A stretch of 64,000 nt of DNA from Rhodospirillum sp. (GTDB taxonomy: Bacteria > Pseudomonadota > Alphaproteobacteria > Dongiales > Dongiaceae), in NCBI GenBank assembly GCA_013822765.1, contig PNKY01000016.1, positions 1-64,000 on the forward strand, written 5' to 3'. Each line of letters opens with the position of its first letter. The first letter of the stretch is position 1. The position numbers and the translations under genes were made by a program. This document shows positions 37,354 through 46,514 of the stretch, piece by piece. The notes under the pieces are model-generated. The model saw only the letters and a list, made by a program, of their open reading frames with translations. It searched no databases and had not been told where the DNA came from.

Positions 37354-38307
37354 TCACGTTTCGCTCAGGACACGCGCGTAGACATCCAGATCGACATTCC
37401 CACCGGAAAGAATGAGCCCCACCTTTCCGGCGCGGCGTTCCTTGTCTTTGAGCGCGGCAGCCAGTGGGGTGGCGCCGGCCCCTTCGGCGACGTTGTGGAT
37501 GTCGGCGAAATAGGTGCGCATGGCGGCCTTGATCTCATCCTCGCTGACCCGGATCACGCGCGCCGCACCGCGCCAGATCGCTTGCAACGCATCCTCGACC
37601 GGGACCCGGCAGGCCACACCATCGGCGATCGTGTCGGCGCTGTTGGTCGAAACCGCCCGTCTGGCATCGAACGACAGGGCGTAGGCAGCGGCGTTGTCGG
37701 CGACGACACCGACGATCTCCGTCCGGCGCCCAAGGGCATCACGCGCCTGGATGGTGGAGCAGATACCGGATCCCAACCCGATCGGCACATAGACCGTCGC
37801 CAGATCCGGGACCGCCTGCATTAGTTCCCAGCCGTAGGTCGCAACCCCGTCCAGCAGCCAGGGGTGGAACGAGCGCACGAAATGCAGCCTGCGCTCCTCC
37901 GCGATGGCCTGCGTTGCCTCGTAGGTGGCCTGGAAATCGTGGCCGGTCTCGATCAGCTCCGCGCCATATGCGCGCATGGCAGCGTTCTTGGACCGGCTGT
38001 TGCCGTGCGGCACCACCACCACGCAGGGCAGGTCGAACTGCTGCGCGGCGAAGGCAATGCTCTGGCCGTGGTTGCCGCGGGTGGCGGCGATGACGCCCCG
38101 GACGTTCGGCTGGTCGCCGCGCAGGTGGTGGATGTAGGTGAGGCCGCCGCGCACCTTGAAGGCGCCGGTCGGCAGGTGGTTCTCGTGCTTGACCCAGGTC
38201 TCGGCGCCGACGCGCTGCGAGAGCAGGGGCCAGGAGATCTGCGGGCTGGACCCGATCGCCCGGTGCACCAGGTCGGCGGCCGCCTCCATGCGTTGCCCGG
38301 TCGACAA
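37354..38307 (-). CDS. Threonine dehydratase-like PLP enzyme (no ACT domain)
   Basis: Fold-type II PLP enzyme deaminating threonine or serine, or a related hydroxy-amino acid. The 317-residue protein has the PLP lysine Lys51 in PTGAFKVRGG, the substrate loop TRGNHGQS and the phosphate-binding GLGSG at 177-181. There is no C-terminal regulatory ACT domain, so it resembles catabolic dehydratases. It converges on the secreted gene copy B (15-bp gap), and its start lies 5 bp past the stop of the Sel1-repeat gene on the same strand. Confidence 0.88.
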   Translation of the reverse strand: MSTGQRMEAAADLVHRAIGSSPQISWPLLSQRVGAETWVKHENHLPTGAFKVRGGLTYIHHLRGDQPNVRGVIAATRGNHGQSIAFAAQQFDLPCVVVVPHGNSRSKNAAMRAYGAELIETGHDFQATYEATQAIAEERRLHFVRSFHPWLLDGVATYGWELMQAVPDLATVYVPIGLGSGICSTIQARDALGRRTEIVGVVADNAAAYALSFDARRAVSTNSADTIADGVACRVPVEDALQAIWRGAARVIRVSEDEIKAAMRTYFADIHNVAEGAGATPLAAALKDKERRAGKVGLILSGGNVDLDVYARVLSET

Positions 38308-38312
38308 AGCGG

Positions 38313-38819
38313 CTATTCCGGCTTGGGGCTGAAGCTGCGGGCCTCGGCGAGCGCCGCCTCGATCTGCTGGGCGGTCAGGTGTGTGGCTAGGTCGTCGCGC
38401 GCGGCGGCAATGCGGGCCGCATCCTCGGGTGCGAGTTGCTGGGTGCTCGCCAGGACCAGCCAGCGGAACGAGGCCGCCTTGTCCTGGGGAACGCCCTGGC
38501 CATGGCCGTAGATGACCGCAAGGCCGAGCATGGCGTCGACGTTGCCTTGCTTCGCCGCCCGCTCATACCACATGCGGGCCTTGGTGAAGTCGGCCGCGCC
38601 AACCCGGCCCCAGTGATAGAAGCCGCCCAGCTCGTACTGCGCCTCGGGGTTGCCCGCGTCGGCCAGTTCTTTCAGATCCTGGAATGCGTCGAACGGCCGC
38701 TTTTCGGCGATCGCCGTGCGGACGTCGTCCATGGTCACCGCATAGGCCGGTGCCGCCACCATCAAAGGCGCCATGGCGCCGCCAAGCAACGCCAGGCAAA
38801 CCGCAATACGAACGAGCAT
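38313..38819 (-). CDS. Exported Sel1-repeat protein
   Basis: The 168-residue product from the ATG at 38819 has a signal peptide (MLVRIAVCLALLGG, cut near AYA-VT) and two or three Sel1-type TPR-like repeats (GNPEAQYELGGFYHWG, KARMWYERAAKQGNVDAMLGLA, YGHGQGVPQDKAASFRW). Such proteins bind partners in the periplasm; the partner is unknown. GAGGG stands only three bases before the ATG, so a longer TTG-started form (38846) is possible. The gene probably shares a transcript with the dehydratase. Confidence 0.85.
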   Translation of the reverse strand: MLVRIAVCLALLGGAMAPLMVAAPAYAVTMDDVRTAIAEKRPFDAFQDLKELADAGNPEAQYELGGFYHWGRVGAADFTKARMWYERAAKQGNVDAMLGLAVIYGHGQGVPQDKAASFRWLVLASTQQLAPEDAARIAAARDDLATHLTAQQIEAALAEARSFSPKPE

Positions 38820-38902
38820 CAACCCTCGAATATCCAATCCCGCCAACGCGCCAAATCGGCGCGCGGTAGTCTTAATGGTTTCGACGGCCGGTGTCGAACC
38901 GA

Positions 38903-39172
38903 TCAGTGCGTCGCTGTCGGCAAATTGAACTCGCCGGAGCGGATGATGTCGACCAGGTCACGCACGAACTCGGCGGTCGTTTCCTGGCCATGGGCCGCGA
39001 CCAGCGCGAACAGCGCGGCGGAAATCGACATGGTGCCGATGGTGTCGAACGGGATGCCGCGGTCGGACGTCTCCTGCCAGAAGGTATTGAACATCTCGAA
39101 GCAGGCGAGGCGCTGCTCCGCGTCCGTCATCGGGCGCGGATCTTCCAGGGCTTGAGCGAAAGCGGGTAGCAT
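38903..39172 (-). CDS. Conserved-looking small protein of unknown function
   Basis: I do not recognise the 89-residue product. It has a strong AAGGAG site nine bases before its ATG, which supports it as a gene. It has no signal peptide and looks like a small all-helical cytosolic protein (MTDAEQRLACFEMFNTFWQE, SISAALFALVAAHGQETTAEF, VRDLVDIIRSG). It stands alone between the Sel1-repeat gene and the ThDP enzyme. Confidence 0.65.
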   Translation of the reverse strand: MLPAFAQALEDPRPMTDAEQRLACFEMFNTFWQETSDRGIPFDTIGTMSISAALFALVAAHGQETTAEFVRDLVDIIRSGEFNLPTATH

Positions 39173-39308
39173 CGGGGTAATCTCCTTGGTTCTTCTAACC
39201 AGGGATCGTTAACGCAAGCCCCATGCCATTCCGTCGTTCGGAAAAATCCCGCAAAATCAGTGCTCTCAGGCGCCGGACTCATAGATTAGATCGGCAAAAT
39301 CTGCCGCC

Positions 39309-40901
39309 TCAAGACAGAAAGGGCGAGTCCTCCCGGACCTCGATCAGCGTCGGTCCCTTGGCCGAGAACGCCGCGCTGATCGCCTCCTGCAAGGTTGGCA
39401 GGCTGTCCGGCCGGACGGCCTCGGCGCCGAACGCGCGGGCCAGGGCGAGGTAGTCGGGGTTACGCTGGCGCACGCCCAGTTCCGGGATGTCGCGCGTGTT
39501 CATGCCATAGGCGATCTGGCCGAAGGCGTCGTTGTTCCAGACCAGGATCGGCAGCGGCAGGCCAAGCTCCACGGCCGTCCCCAGCTCCTGCATCGTGAAC
39601 AGGAAGCCGCCGTCGCCGACGATGGCGATGGTCGGCCGGTCGGGGCAGGCGATCTGGCCGCCGATCGCCGCCGGCACCGCGTAGCCCAGAGTCCCGAAGC
39701 CGAGCGGATGGAACCAGCGCCGCGGCTTCTGGCACGGGAAATAGAAGTTGGCGGTGTAGGCGATCTGGGTCATGTCCGAGAAGACCTGTCCATCTTCCGG
39801 CAGGGCGGCGCGCACGGCGTTCAGCACGGTGATGTGCTTCTGCTCCAGCAGCGGAATGTCGGTCGTGTTGGAGGTGCGGATGGCGGCGATGCGTGTGCTA
39901 TCGGGCTTGCGGGCGGCGCGAATGCGGGCTGTCAAAGCGGACAGCGTCGGGCCCGCGTCCGCCAGCAGCGCGACAGTCGGCGGGTAGTCGCGGACCAGCG
40001 TCGGCGCGTCGAGATCGATCCGGATCAGCTTGCCGTGGAAGGTGAGCGAACGGCGCCAATGATCTGTTTCTGCGAGTTCCGTCCCGACGGCGATCACCAG
40101 ATCGGCCTCCGCCAGCGCTTTCTGCGTGGCGTCTCCTTGCAAGGTCGAGCTGAGGGTTGCCGGATCGCAATCCGCGATCACGCCCTTGCCGGCGGTGGTC
40201 GTCACGGCGATCGCGCCGGACTTGCGCAGGAAGGCGCGCGCCTCGTTCGCGCAATCGACGCAGCCGCCGCCGAAGATCACCATCGGTCGCTCTGCCGCGT
40301 CGATCAGTCTGGCGGCCGCGTCGAGGTTCGCGGCGCTGGCCTGCGGTCGCACAGCCCGGACGCGCTTGGCGTCGCCGACCGTCGCCGGCGCGCGCAGCAT
40401 GTCGAGCGTCAGGTTGAAGACGGCCGGGCGCGGGCGGCCGGCCTCGAACAGGCGGAACGCCTCCGCCATGGCGTCGGGCAATTCGGCCGGCGTCCTGATG
40501 GTGCGGGCAAGGCCGGTCAGCGGTTGGATCGCGGCGTGCTGGTCGGTGATCTCGTGCAGCCGCCCGCGGCCCTTGCCAAGGTCGTCGCTGTCATTGACGC
40601 TCGCCAGCACCAGGACGGGCACGGAATCCGAATAGGCTTGGCCGATCGGCGTCGCAGCATTCATCAGGCCGGGGCCGGTGATCAGGCAGCACACGCCCGG
40701 CCGGCCGGAGGCACGGGCATAGCCATCGGCCATGAAGCCGGCGCCCTGCTCATGGCGCACGCCGATGTGGCGCATCTTGCGGTCGGCGAGGCCGCGATAG
40801 AGCTCGAGCGTGTGGACGCCCGGGATTCCGAACACGGTGTCGACCCCGTAGGCTTCCAGCAGCGCGATCGCCGCATGACCTCCAACCTGATTCGACCGCA
40901 T
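39309..40901 (-). CDS. ThDP-dependent acetolactate synthase/2-oxo acid decarboxylase-like enzyme
   Basis: The 530-residue protein has the three domains of the family: the PYR domain with the catalytic Glu51 (VRHEQGAGFMADGYAR), the central Rossmann-like domain (residues about 190-320), and the PP domain with the ThDP motif GDGGFLFTMQELGTA ending in NND. It lacks the usual features of biosynthetic IlvB (no neighbouring regulatory subunit). The catabolic enzyme 5-guanidino-2-oxopentanoate decarboxylase (AruI) is a close-looking alternative. It faces the AEC transporter gene across a palindromic control region. Confidence 0.82.
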   Translation of the reverse strand: MRSNQVGGHAAIALLEAYGVDTVFGIPGVHTLELYRGLADRKMRHIGVRHEQGAGFMADGYARASGRPGVCCLITGPGLMNAATPIGQAYSDSVPVLVLASVNDSDDLGKGRGRLHEITDQHAAIQPLTGLARTIRTPAELPDAMAEAFRLFEAGRPRPAVFNLTLDMLRAPATVGDAKRVRAVRPQASAANLDAAARLIDAAERPMVIFGGGCVDCANEARAFLRKSGAIAVTTTAGKGVIADCDPATLSSTLQGDATQKALAEADLVIAVGTELAETDHWRRSLTFHGKLIRIDLDAPTLVRDYPPTVALLADAGPTLSALTARIRAARKPDSTRIAAIRTSNTTDIPLLEQKHITVLNAVRAALPEDGQVFSDMTQIAYTANFYFPCQKPRRWFHPLGFGTLGYAVPAAIGGQIACPDRPTIAIVGDGGFLFTMQELGTAVELGLPLPILVWNNDAFGQIAYGMNTRDIPELGVRQRNPDYLALARAFGAEAVRPDSLPTLQEAISAAFSAKGPTLIEVREDSPFLS

Positions 40902-40924
40902 GCAATTTATCCCGTCGAGTTGTC

Positions 40925-40950
40925 AGCTTGCGCAAAGCTGTATACAGCTT
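40925..40950. promoter_or_regulatory. Palindromic operator candidate in a divergent promoter region
   Basis: AAGCTGTATACAGCTT (40935-40950) is a perfect 16-bp palindrome. A further AGCTT at 40925-40929 makes a second, overlapping inverted repeat with the left arm. TGTATACA cores are typical of GntR-type (FCD) repressors. It lies 24-49 bp upstream of the ThDP enzyme start and about 100 bp upstream of the transporter start, so it could control either or both. No regulator gene is adjacent. Confidence 0.55.
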
Positions 40951-41047
40951 GTTTGCACTTATCGTAGGGCGAAGGTCGGTGCTGCGGCAATCGCCGTTCC
41001 TATGCAATAAGCGGGGGTCGAGGTCGTGAACGCGGGGGATTTGCTGA

Positions 41048-41926
41048 GTGCTGAGCCAATTGAGCGCGGTGGTGCTGCCGGTGCTGCTCGTGGCCGGCAT
41101 CGGGTTCACCTGGGCCAAGATGGGCCGGCGCTTCGACAGCGTGTTCCTGACCGATATCGCCACCAATATCGGCACACCCTGCCTGGTCGCCCACGCGCTG
41201 ATGACCTTGGACATCGCGCCCGAGGCAATGGCGGACATGGGCGTCGCGGTGTTGACCGCCGTAGCGGGCTTCCTGGCCGTCGGTTTCGTCGTGCTCAGGG
41301 TCCTGAAGCTCTCGATCAATTCCTACCTGCCGGCGCTGACCTTTCCCAATACCGGCAACATGGGTCTGCCGCTCGCCCTGTTCGCGTTCGGACAGGAGGG
41401 ACTGGCGCTGGCCGTGGTCTATTTCAGCTGCACCGTCACGCTGCAGTTCACGCTGGGGATCTCGCTCTCGGCCGGCAATCTTTCGGTCTCGCGCCTGATC
41501 CGCACCCCGACCATCTATGCCGTTCTGATCTCGATCACCCTGCTGCTGCTGGGGCTCGAATTGCCGACCTGGATCGAGAACACCATCGGCGTCCTCGGCG
41601 ACATCACGATTCCCATGATGCTGCTGACCTTGGGCGTGTCGCTGGCGCAACTGAAGGTCAACGCGCTCGGCCGCAACCTGCTGCTGTCCTGCGTACGGCT
41701 TGCCGGCGGCTTCCTGATCGCGCTCCTGGTCGCGCGTATCTACGAATTGCCGCCAACGGCGGCGGGTGTGCTCATCATCCAGAGCTCGATGCCGGTGGCG
41801 GTGTTCAACTTCCTGTTCGCGCAGTATTACGGCCGCGCCCATGCCGACGTGGCTGCGATGGTGGTGATTTCCACCGCGCTCTCGTTCCTGACACTGCCGC
41901 TGCTGGCCTACTTCGTCCTGCAGTGA
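41048..41926 (+). CDS. AEC-family transporter
   Basis: Auxin-efflux-carrier-type permease, in bacteria usually a malate, malonate or related carboxylate transporter. The 292-residue product, started at GTG 41048, is highly hydrophobic with about ten membrane segments and the family features NIGTPCLVAHAL, FPNTGNMGLPLALF and IQSSMPVAVFNFLFA. It precedes the CocE-type hydrolase gene by 7 bp. It may move substrates or products of the neighbouring enzymes. Confidence 0.88.
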   Translation: MLSQLSAVVLPVLLVAGIGFTWAKMGRRFDSVFLTDIATNIGTPCLVAHALMTLDIAPEAMADMGVAVLTAVAGFLAVGFVVLRVLKLSINSYLPALTFPNTGNMGLPLALFAFGQEGLALAVVYFSCTVTLQFTLGISLSAGNLSVSRLIRTPTIYAVLISITLLLLGLELPTWIENTIGVLGDITIPMMLLTLGVSLAQLKVNALGRNLLLSCVRLAGGFLIALLVARIYELPPTAAGVLIIQSSMPVAVFNFLFAQYYGRAHADVAAMVVISTALSFLTLPLLAYFVLQ

Positions 41927-41933
41927 GGCTGCC

Positions 41934-43952
41934 ATGAAGGTGGTGAGCGAGTTCCCGCGGCCGATTCGCTGCGTCGAGCACCTATGGATTCCGATGAAAG
42001 ACGGCGTCCGGCTGGCGGCACGGATGTGGCTGCCGGTCGATGCCGAGGCCGATCCGGTGCCTGCCGTCATCGACTGCCTGCCGTATCGCAAGCGCGACGG
42101 GCTGAAGAGCCGCGACGAGGAGATGTATCCGTATTTCGCCGGCCACGGCTATGCATCGCTGCGGATCGACCTGCGCGGCACCGGCGATTCCGAAGGCCTC
42201 CCCGCCGACGAGTATACGCCGGCGGAGCAGGCGGACCTGATCGCGGCGATCGCCTGGATCGCGGAGCAGACGTGGTGCAGCGGCAAGGTCGGGATGATGG
42301 GCATCTCCTGGGGCGGCTTCAATTCACTCCAGGTCGCCATGCACCGGCCACCGGCCTTGAAGGCGATCATCACGGTCTGCGCCTCGGACGACCGCTACAA
42401 CGACGATGTGCACTACATGCAGGGCTGCCTGCTGCACGACAATTTCGCCTGGTCGTCGGCGATGTATGCCTTCGTCTCGCAGCCACCGGATCCCGCGATC
42501 GTCGGCGAGCGCTGGCGCGAGATGTGGATCGAACGCCTCAAGTACTACAAGTATCCGGCGCGCATCTGGTACGGACATCAACGGCGCGACGAATACTGGC
42601 GCCAGGGCTCGGCGTGCGAGAACTACGACGCCATCGAATGTGCGGTCTTCGCCGTCGGCGGCTGGGAGGACGGCTATTCCAACGCCGTCGCGCGCCTGGT
42701 CGAGAAGCTGAAGGCGCCCTGCATCGGGCTCGCGGGTCCGTGGGGCCATGCCTATCCGCACAACGCGCTGCCCGGGCCGGCGATCGGTTTCCTGCAGGAG
42801 GCGCTGCGCTTCTGGGATCATTGGCTGAAGGGCCGCGACACTGGGTTGATGCGCGAGCCGAAGCTGCGAGTCTGGATGAACAGCTCGCACGCGCCCGATC
42901 CCTGCGCCGCCGAGCGGCCGGGGCGGTGGATTGCGCATCGCGACTGGCCGGCGCCGGCGATCCAAAACCGGGACTTCTGGCTCGGTGCGCGCGGGCTGGA
43001 GCCGACGCGGCAGCCCGACGCCGCGCTGTCCGTGAAGTCGCCGCAGAACACAGGCATGATGACCGTCGAATGGTGCTCCTACGGCGGCAGCGACGGCGAC
43101 TTCCCGGGCGACCAGCGCATCGACGACGGCAACTCCCTGTGCTTCGACACCTTGCCGCTGGGCGCGCCGCTCGCGTTCTTCGGGACGCCGCGCCTGCACC
43201 TTGCGTTCTCGGTCGACCAGCCGGTGGCAAAGATCTGCGTGCACCTCAACGACATCGCGCCCGACGGCGCCTCCACCCGCATCACCTACACGCTGTTCGG
43301 GCTCAACCACGCCTGGGACCAGGCCAATCCCATCGCGCTGGAACCCGGCAAGCTCTACCGCGCGATCATTCCGCTCAACACCATTGCGTATCAGGTCTCT
43401 CCTGGGCATCGCTTGCGGATCGCGATCTCGACCGCGTGCTGGCCGCAGCTGTGGCCGGGGCCATATGCGCCGACCGTTGCGGTTCATACCGGAGATAGTC
43501 GGCTCGAGCTGCCGGTGCGTCCGCCGCATGCCGAAGACACCGGGCTACGCACCTTCGATCCGCCGGCCAAGTCCGCCATGGAGCCTTGTACCGTCACGCG
43601 CGAGGCCGACTGGCACCGCACCATCACCCGCGACGTGGCGACCGGCGCGACCGAGCTGGTGATGGTGAAGGACAGCGGCGGCGTGCGCTACGACGACATC
43701 GACTGGCGGCTGGATTGCGCGGGGACGGAGCGCTATCGCATCCGCCCGGACGATCCCCTATCGGCCGAGGCCGACTGCGTCTATCACCACGAACTGTCGC
43801 GCGGCGACTGGGTGGCGCGCAGCGTCACGCGCACGACGCTGAAGGGCGACGCGACGCATTTCCATTTCACCGCGACGGTGGATGCCTATTTCAACGGCGA
43901 GCGAATCTTCTCCGACCAGGATGGGTTCTCCATCCCGCGGGACTTCATGTAG
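41934..43952 (+). CDS. CocE/NonD-family hydrolase
   Basis: Alpha/beta hydrolase of the X-prolyl dipeptidyl peptidase/cocaine esterase family. The 672-residue protein has the nucleophile Ser125 in MGISWGGFNS, IDLRGTGDSEG before it, and the C-terminal jelly-roll domain with HRLRIAIS. The catalytic Asp/His are in the segment VGGWEDGYSN and GPWGHAYPH. There is no signal peptide. It may hydrolyse amides or esters of unknown identity and shares a transcript with the AEC transporter. Confidence 0.88.
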   Translation: MKVVSEFPRPIRCVEHLWIPMKDGVRLAARMWLPVDAEADPVPAVIDCLPYRKRDGLKSRDEEMYPYFAGHGYASLRIDLRGTGDSEGLPADEYTPAEQADLIAAIAWIAEQTWCSGKVGMMGISWGGFNSLQVAMHRPPALKAIITVCASDDRYNDDVHYMQGCLLHDNFAWSSAMYAFVSQPPDPAIVGERWREMWIERLKYYKYPARIWYGHQRRDEYWRQGSACENYDAIECAVFAVGGWEDGYSNAVARLVEKLKAPCIGLAGPWGHAYPHNALPGPAIGFLQEALRFWDHWLKGRDTGLMREPKLRVWMNSSHAPDPCAAERPGRWIAHRDWPAPAIQNRDFWLGARGLEPTRQPDAALSVKSPQNTGMMTVEWCSYGGSDGDFPGDQRIDDGNSLCFDTLPLGAPLAFFGTPRLHLAFSVDQPVAKICVHLNDIAPDGASTRITYTLFGLNHAWDQANPIALEPGKLYRAIIPLNTIAYQVSPGHRLRIAISTACWPQLWPGPYAPTVAVHTGDSRLELPVRPPHAEDTGLRTFDPPAKSAMEPCTVTREADWHRTITRDVATGATELVMVKDSGGVRYDDIDWRLDCAGTERYRIRPDDPLSAEADCVYHHELSRGDWVARSVTRTTLKGDATHFHFTATVDAYFNGERIFSDQDGFSIPRDFM

Positions 43953-43963
43953 CGGCGGGAAAA

Positions 43964-44623
43964 CTACTTCAGCGGAACGGCGACCGGCGGGAGCGATTCG
44001 CCGAAATGCGCGAGCAGGGCCGGGACCATCTGCTGCATCGATGAGTCGACGGCGACCTCGAGGCTGTCACGCTCGACTTGGCCGCGCCACACATAGAGCC
44101 CGTTCTTGCGGTCATAGACCGAGAGCGTGACGCGGAGCAGGTGGCCGCCGCGCTGCGGCTCCGCCGGCGACAGGAAGGCGCCGCGGGTATTGTCGAAGAA
44201 ATTGCCCTGGGTCAGCGAATCGCCGGGCGCAGTGTTCTCCGGATTGGTATAGCCATCGCCCCGGGTCGTGCCCTGGTTCGCGCGCGGCACATTCTGTTCC
44301 TGGCCGACGCCCCGAACCAGCACCGCGGTGACATCCAGCGCATAAGGCGCATCGCGCGAGATGGTGTAGCCGCTCTGCTTCAACGTTCCGCTGGTCAGTT
44401 CGACCACGTCGTTGGCCAACTCGCTGCTGTCGGCGCTGGAAACATCCAGAGCCGCGCCCGCGGGGATCGGAGTGTAGGATGTTGCGCTGGCGACGGCGAC
44501 CGCGTTGCCTTCCAGCGACGCCTGCTCCCAATCGGTGGGGGCGTCTTGAGCTAAAGCCGGTTGGCCGAGCAGCAATGCGAATGCTGAGCAGGCCAGGAGG
44601 GTTCGCGTGAATTGCATGCTCAT
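43964..44623 (-). CDS. Exported protein of unknown function
   Basis: The 219-residue product has a signal peptide (MSMQFTRTLLACSAFALLL, cut after ALA-QD). The mature part is soluble and beta-rich, with YALDVTAVLVRGVGQ, LRVTLSVYDRKNGLYVWRGQVER and a C-terminal helix (MVPALLAHFGESLPP). The pattern recalls DUF4136-type periplasmic proteins, but I cannot assign it. An alternative start is the second Met at 44617. It converges on the hydrolase gene with an 11-bp gap. Confidence 0.7.
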   Translation of the reverse strand: MSMQFTRTLLACSAFALLLGQPALAQDAPTDWEQASLEGNAVAVASATSYTPIPAGAALDVSSADSSELANDVVELTSGTLKQSGYTISRDAPYALDVTAVLVRGVGQEQNVPRANQGTTRGDGYTNPENTAPGDSLTQGNFFDNTRGAFLSPAEPQRGGHLLRVTLSVYDRKNGLYVWRGQVERDSLEVAVDSSMQQMVPALLAHFGESLPPVAVPLK

Positions 44624-44676
44624 AACGTTAATCTAGGGGCCTTAACCGTCGATTACCAAGGGTATCGCGCAGCATA

Positions 44677-45927
44677 TCAATATCGTCCATAACGATACAG
44701 GTGGGTGTCCAGTTCCGCCTGTCTCCCAGACATTTGATCGACCAGCAGCCGGGCGGAGCCACAGCACATGGTCCAGCCGAGATAGCCGTGACCGGTGTTA
44801 AGCCACAGATTGCGCACGGGAGTTGGCCCGACATAGGGCGGCCCGTCGGGCGTCGATGGCCTGAGACAGGCCCAATATTCCGCGCGGTCGAGGGCGATGC
44901 CGTCGCGGAACAGCTCGCGGCCGGTCGCTAAAATTTTCGCGAAATTCTCAGGGCGGTGGCCGGTGTCGTAGCCGCTGACCTCCGCGACCGAGCTCATGCG
45001 GACGCGGTCGCCCAGGCGCGCGAACGTGACCAGCGTGCCTTCGTCGAGCCCGCCAGTGCGCGGCGCCTGCTCCGGATCGCCCACCGGCGCCGTGATCGAA
45101 TAGCCTTTGACCGGATAGATCGGCAGATGCAGTCCGGCCTGGCGCGCGAGCTGCGGCGAATAGCTGCCGGCGGCCAGCACGAAGGCGTCTGCCTTGATGT
45201 CGCCGCTCGCGGTCTTGAGCGCGGTCACGCGGCCGCCGTCGACCGCAAGCCCGTCGATCGCGGTGTTGAGGCGGAAGGTCACGCCGCGCTCCTTGCACAC
45301 CTCCGCCAGCCCCTCGGTGAAACGCCGCGCGTCGCCCATCTCGTCCGAGGCGGCGTGCATGGCGCCCACGAACTTGTCGCGGACGTGCGCGAGGGCGGGC
45401 TCGAGCGCGACCACGTCGTCGATCGAGATCGGCTTGATCTCCGCGCCGACCTCGCGCAGCAGCGCCAGGCTCCGGTCGTTCAGCTCCAGTTCATGGCGAT
45501 CTCGGAACAGATACAGCACGCCTTTGGTGTCGCGGTGCCAGTGGATGCCGGTCTCGCGCGTCACCCGCTCGGTCTCCGCCATGCTGTAGAAGCACAGCCT
45601 GGCCTTGGCGAGGCTGTTGGCGCGGTGCCGGCCTGGTGTGCAATTGCGCAGGAAACGCACGCCCCAGTCGAGCAGCTGGCCGTTCATGTGCGGCTTGAGC
45701 TTCAGCCCGCTGTCCGCCCGCCACAGCGACCTCAGCAACAGCCAGGGCGCGCCGGGCGCGGCCCAGGAAAAGGAATGGTTCGGCGTCAGCAGGCTGGCAT
45801 TGGCGAAGCTGGTCTCGCGGGCGGGCGCAGACTGGCGGTCCACCACCAGCACCTCGTGCCCTTCCTTTGCCAGGTAATAGGCGGACGCCACGCCCAGCAG
45901 GCCGGCGCCGACGATTGCAATGCGCAT
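44677..45927 (-). CDS. dadA: D-amino acid dehydrogenase (DadA-like)
   Basis: FAD enzyme of the inner-membrane face that oxidises D-amino acids, often D-Ala, into the quinone pool. I start at the ATG at 45927 (416 residues): MRIAIVGAGLLGVASAYYL gives the dinucleotide-binding GxGxxG at residues 7-12. DadA-type features are FANASLLTPNHSFSWAAPG, YPVKGYSITAP and the C-terminal LNTGHGYLGWTMCCGSARL. No alanine racemase is adjacent. Confidence 0.88.
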   Translation of the reverse strand: MRIAIVGAGLLGVASAYYLAKEGHEVLVVDRQSAPARETSFANASLLTPNHSFSWAAPGAPWLLLRSLWRADSGLKLKPHMNGQLLDWGVRFLRNCTPGRHRANSLAKARLCFYSMAETERVTRETGIHWHRDTKGVLYLFRDRHELELNDRSLALLREVGAEIKPISIDDVVALEPALAHVRDKFVGAMHAASDEMGDARRFTEGLAEVCKERGVTFRLNTAIDGLAVDGGRVTALKTASGDIKADAFVLAAGSYSPQLARQAGLHLPIYPVKGYSITAPVGDPEQAPRTGGLDEGTLVTFARLGDRVRMSSVAEVSGYDTGHRPENFAKILATGRELFRDGIALDRAEYWACLRPSTPDGPPYVGPTPVRNLWLNTGHGYLGWTMCCGSARLLVDQMSGRQAELDTHLYRYGRY

Positions 45928-46018
45928 GGGGTGGGGGTCGGTCGTCAAGGTTGTTGAAAGCGCGGCAAGACTGCCATAATCGGGACGGAACCGATATTGC
46001 AATTACACCGGAGCCGCC

Positions 46019-46510
46019 ATGCGCCGCCTTCCTGCCGCCCATCTGCTTCTTTCCTCAGCCCTGCTGGCCACCATCGCGTTGGGCAACTGGTCGCCGCACG
46101 CGGCGGCGCAATCCACGCCGCCGGCCGGCCCCGCCATGACGGCGGACGAGATCGCGGCCTGCCTGTGCCAGAGGCAAGTCCTCGACGCGCAGCAGTCGAA
46201 CGTGGACGTGCAGGGCGGCCTGCTGCAGGAGCGCCAGCAGGAGCTGACCAACCTCGACACCCAGATCAAGGCCCAGGCGGCGCGCACGCCCTCCAGCGAC
46301 GTGGTCGGCCAGCAGGTGCTGCAGGACCTCATCGCCCAGCAGATCGGGTTGCGCAACCTAATCCAACTGCAGATCCGCCCCGCCTATACCCAGCAGCTGA
46401 ACCAGCTGCGCACCACCATCGAGACCTACAACGCGCAATGCACCGCCCGCCCGCGCTATGTGCTGGACGTGGAGAAGGCGGAGCAGAATTTGGTGTGCCC
46501 GAAGCCGTAG
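46019..46510 (+). CDS. Exported coiled-coil-like protein of unknown function
   Basis: The 163-residue product has a signal peptide (HLLLSSALLATIAL, cut after AAA-QS). The mature part is Gln-rich and helical (QSNVDVQGGLLQERQQELTN and LRNLIQLQIRPAYTQQL), likely coiled coil, with four cysteines (CLCQ, QCTARP, VCPKP). No family was recognised. It diverges from dadA (91-bp gap) and converges on the ACT-domain gene (4-bp gap). Confidence 0.72.
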   Translation: MRRLPAAHLLLSSALLATIALGNWSPHAAAQSTPPAGPAMTADEIAACLCQRQVLDAQQSNVDVQGGLLQERQQELTNLDTQIKAQAARTPSSDVVGQQVLQDLIAQQIGLRNLIQLQIRPAYTQQLNQLRTTIETYNAQCTARPRYVLDVEKAEQNLVCPKP

Positions 46511-46514
46511 AGGC

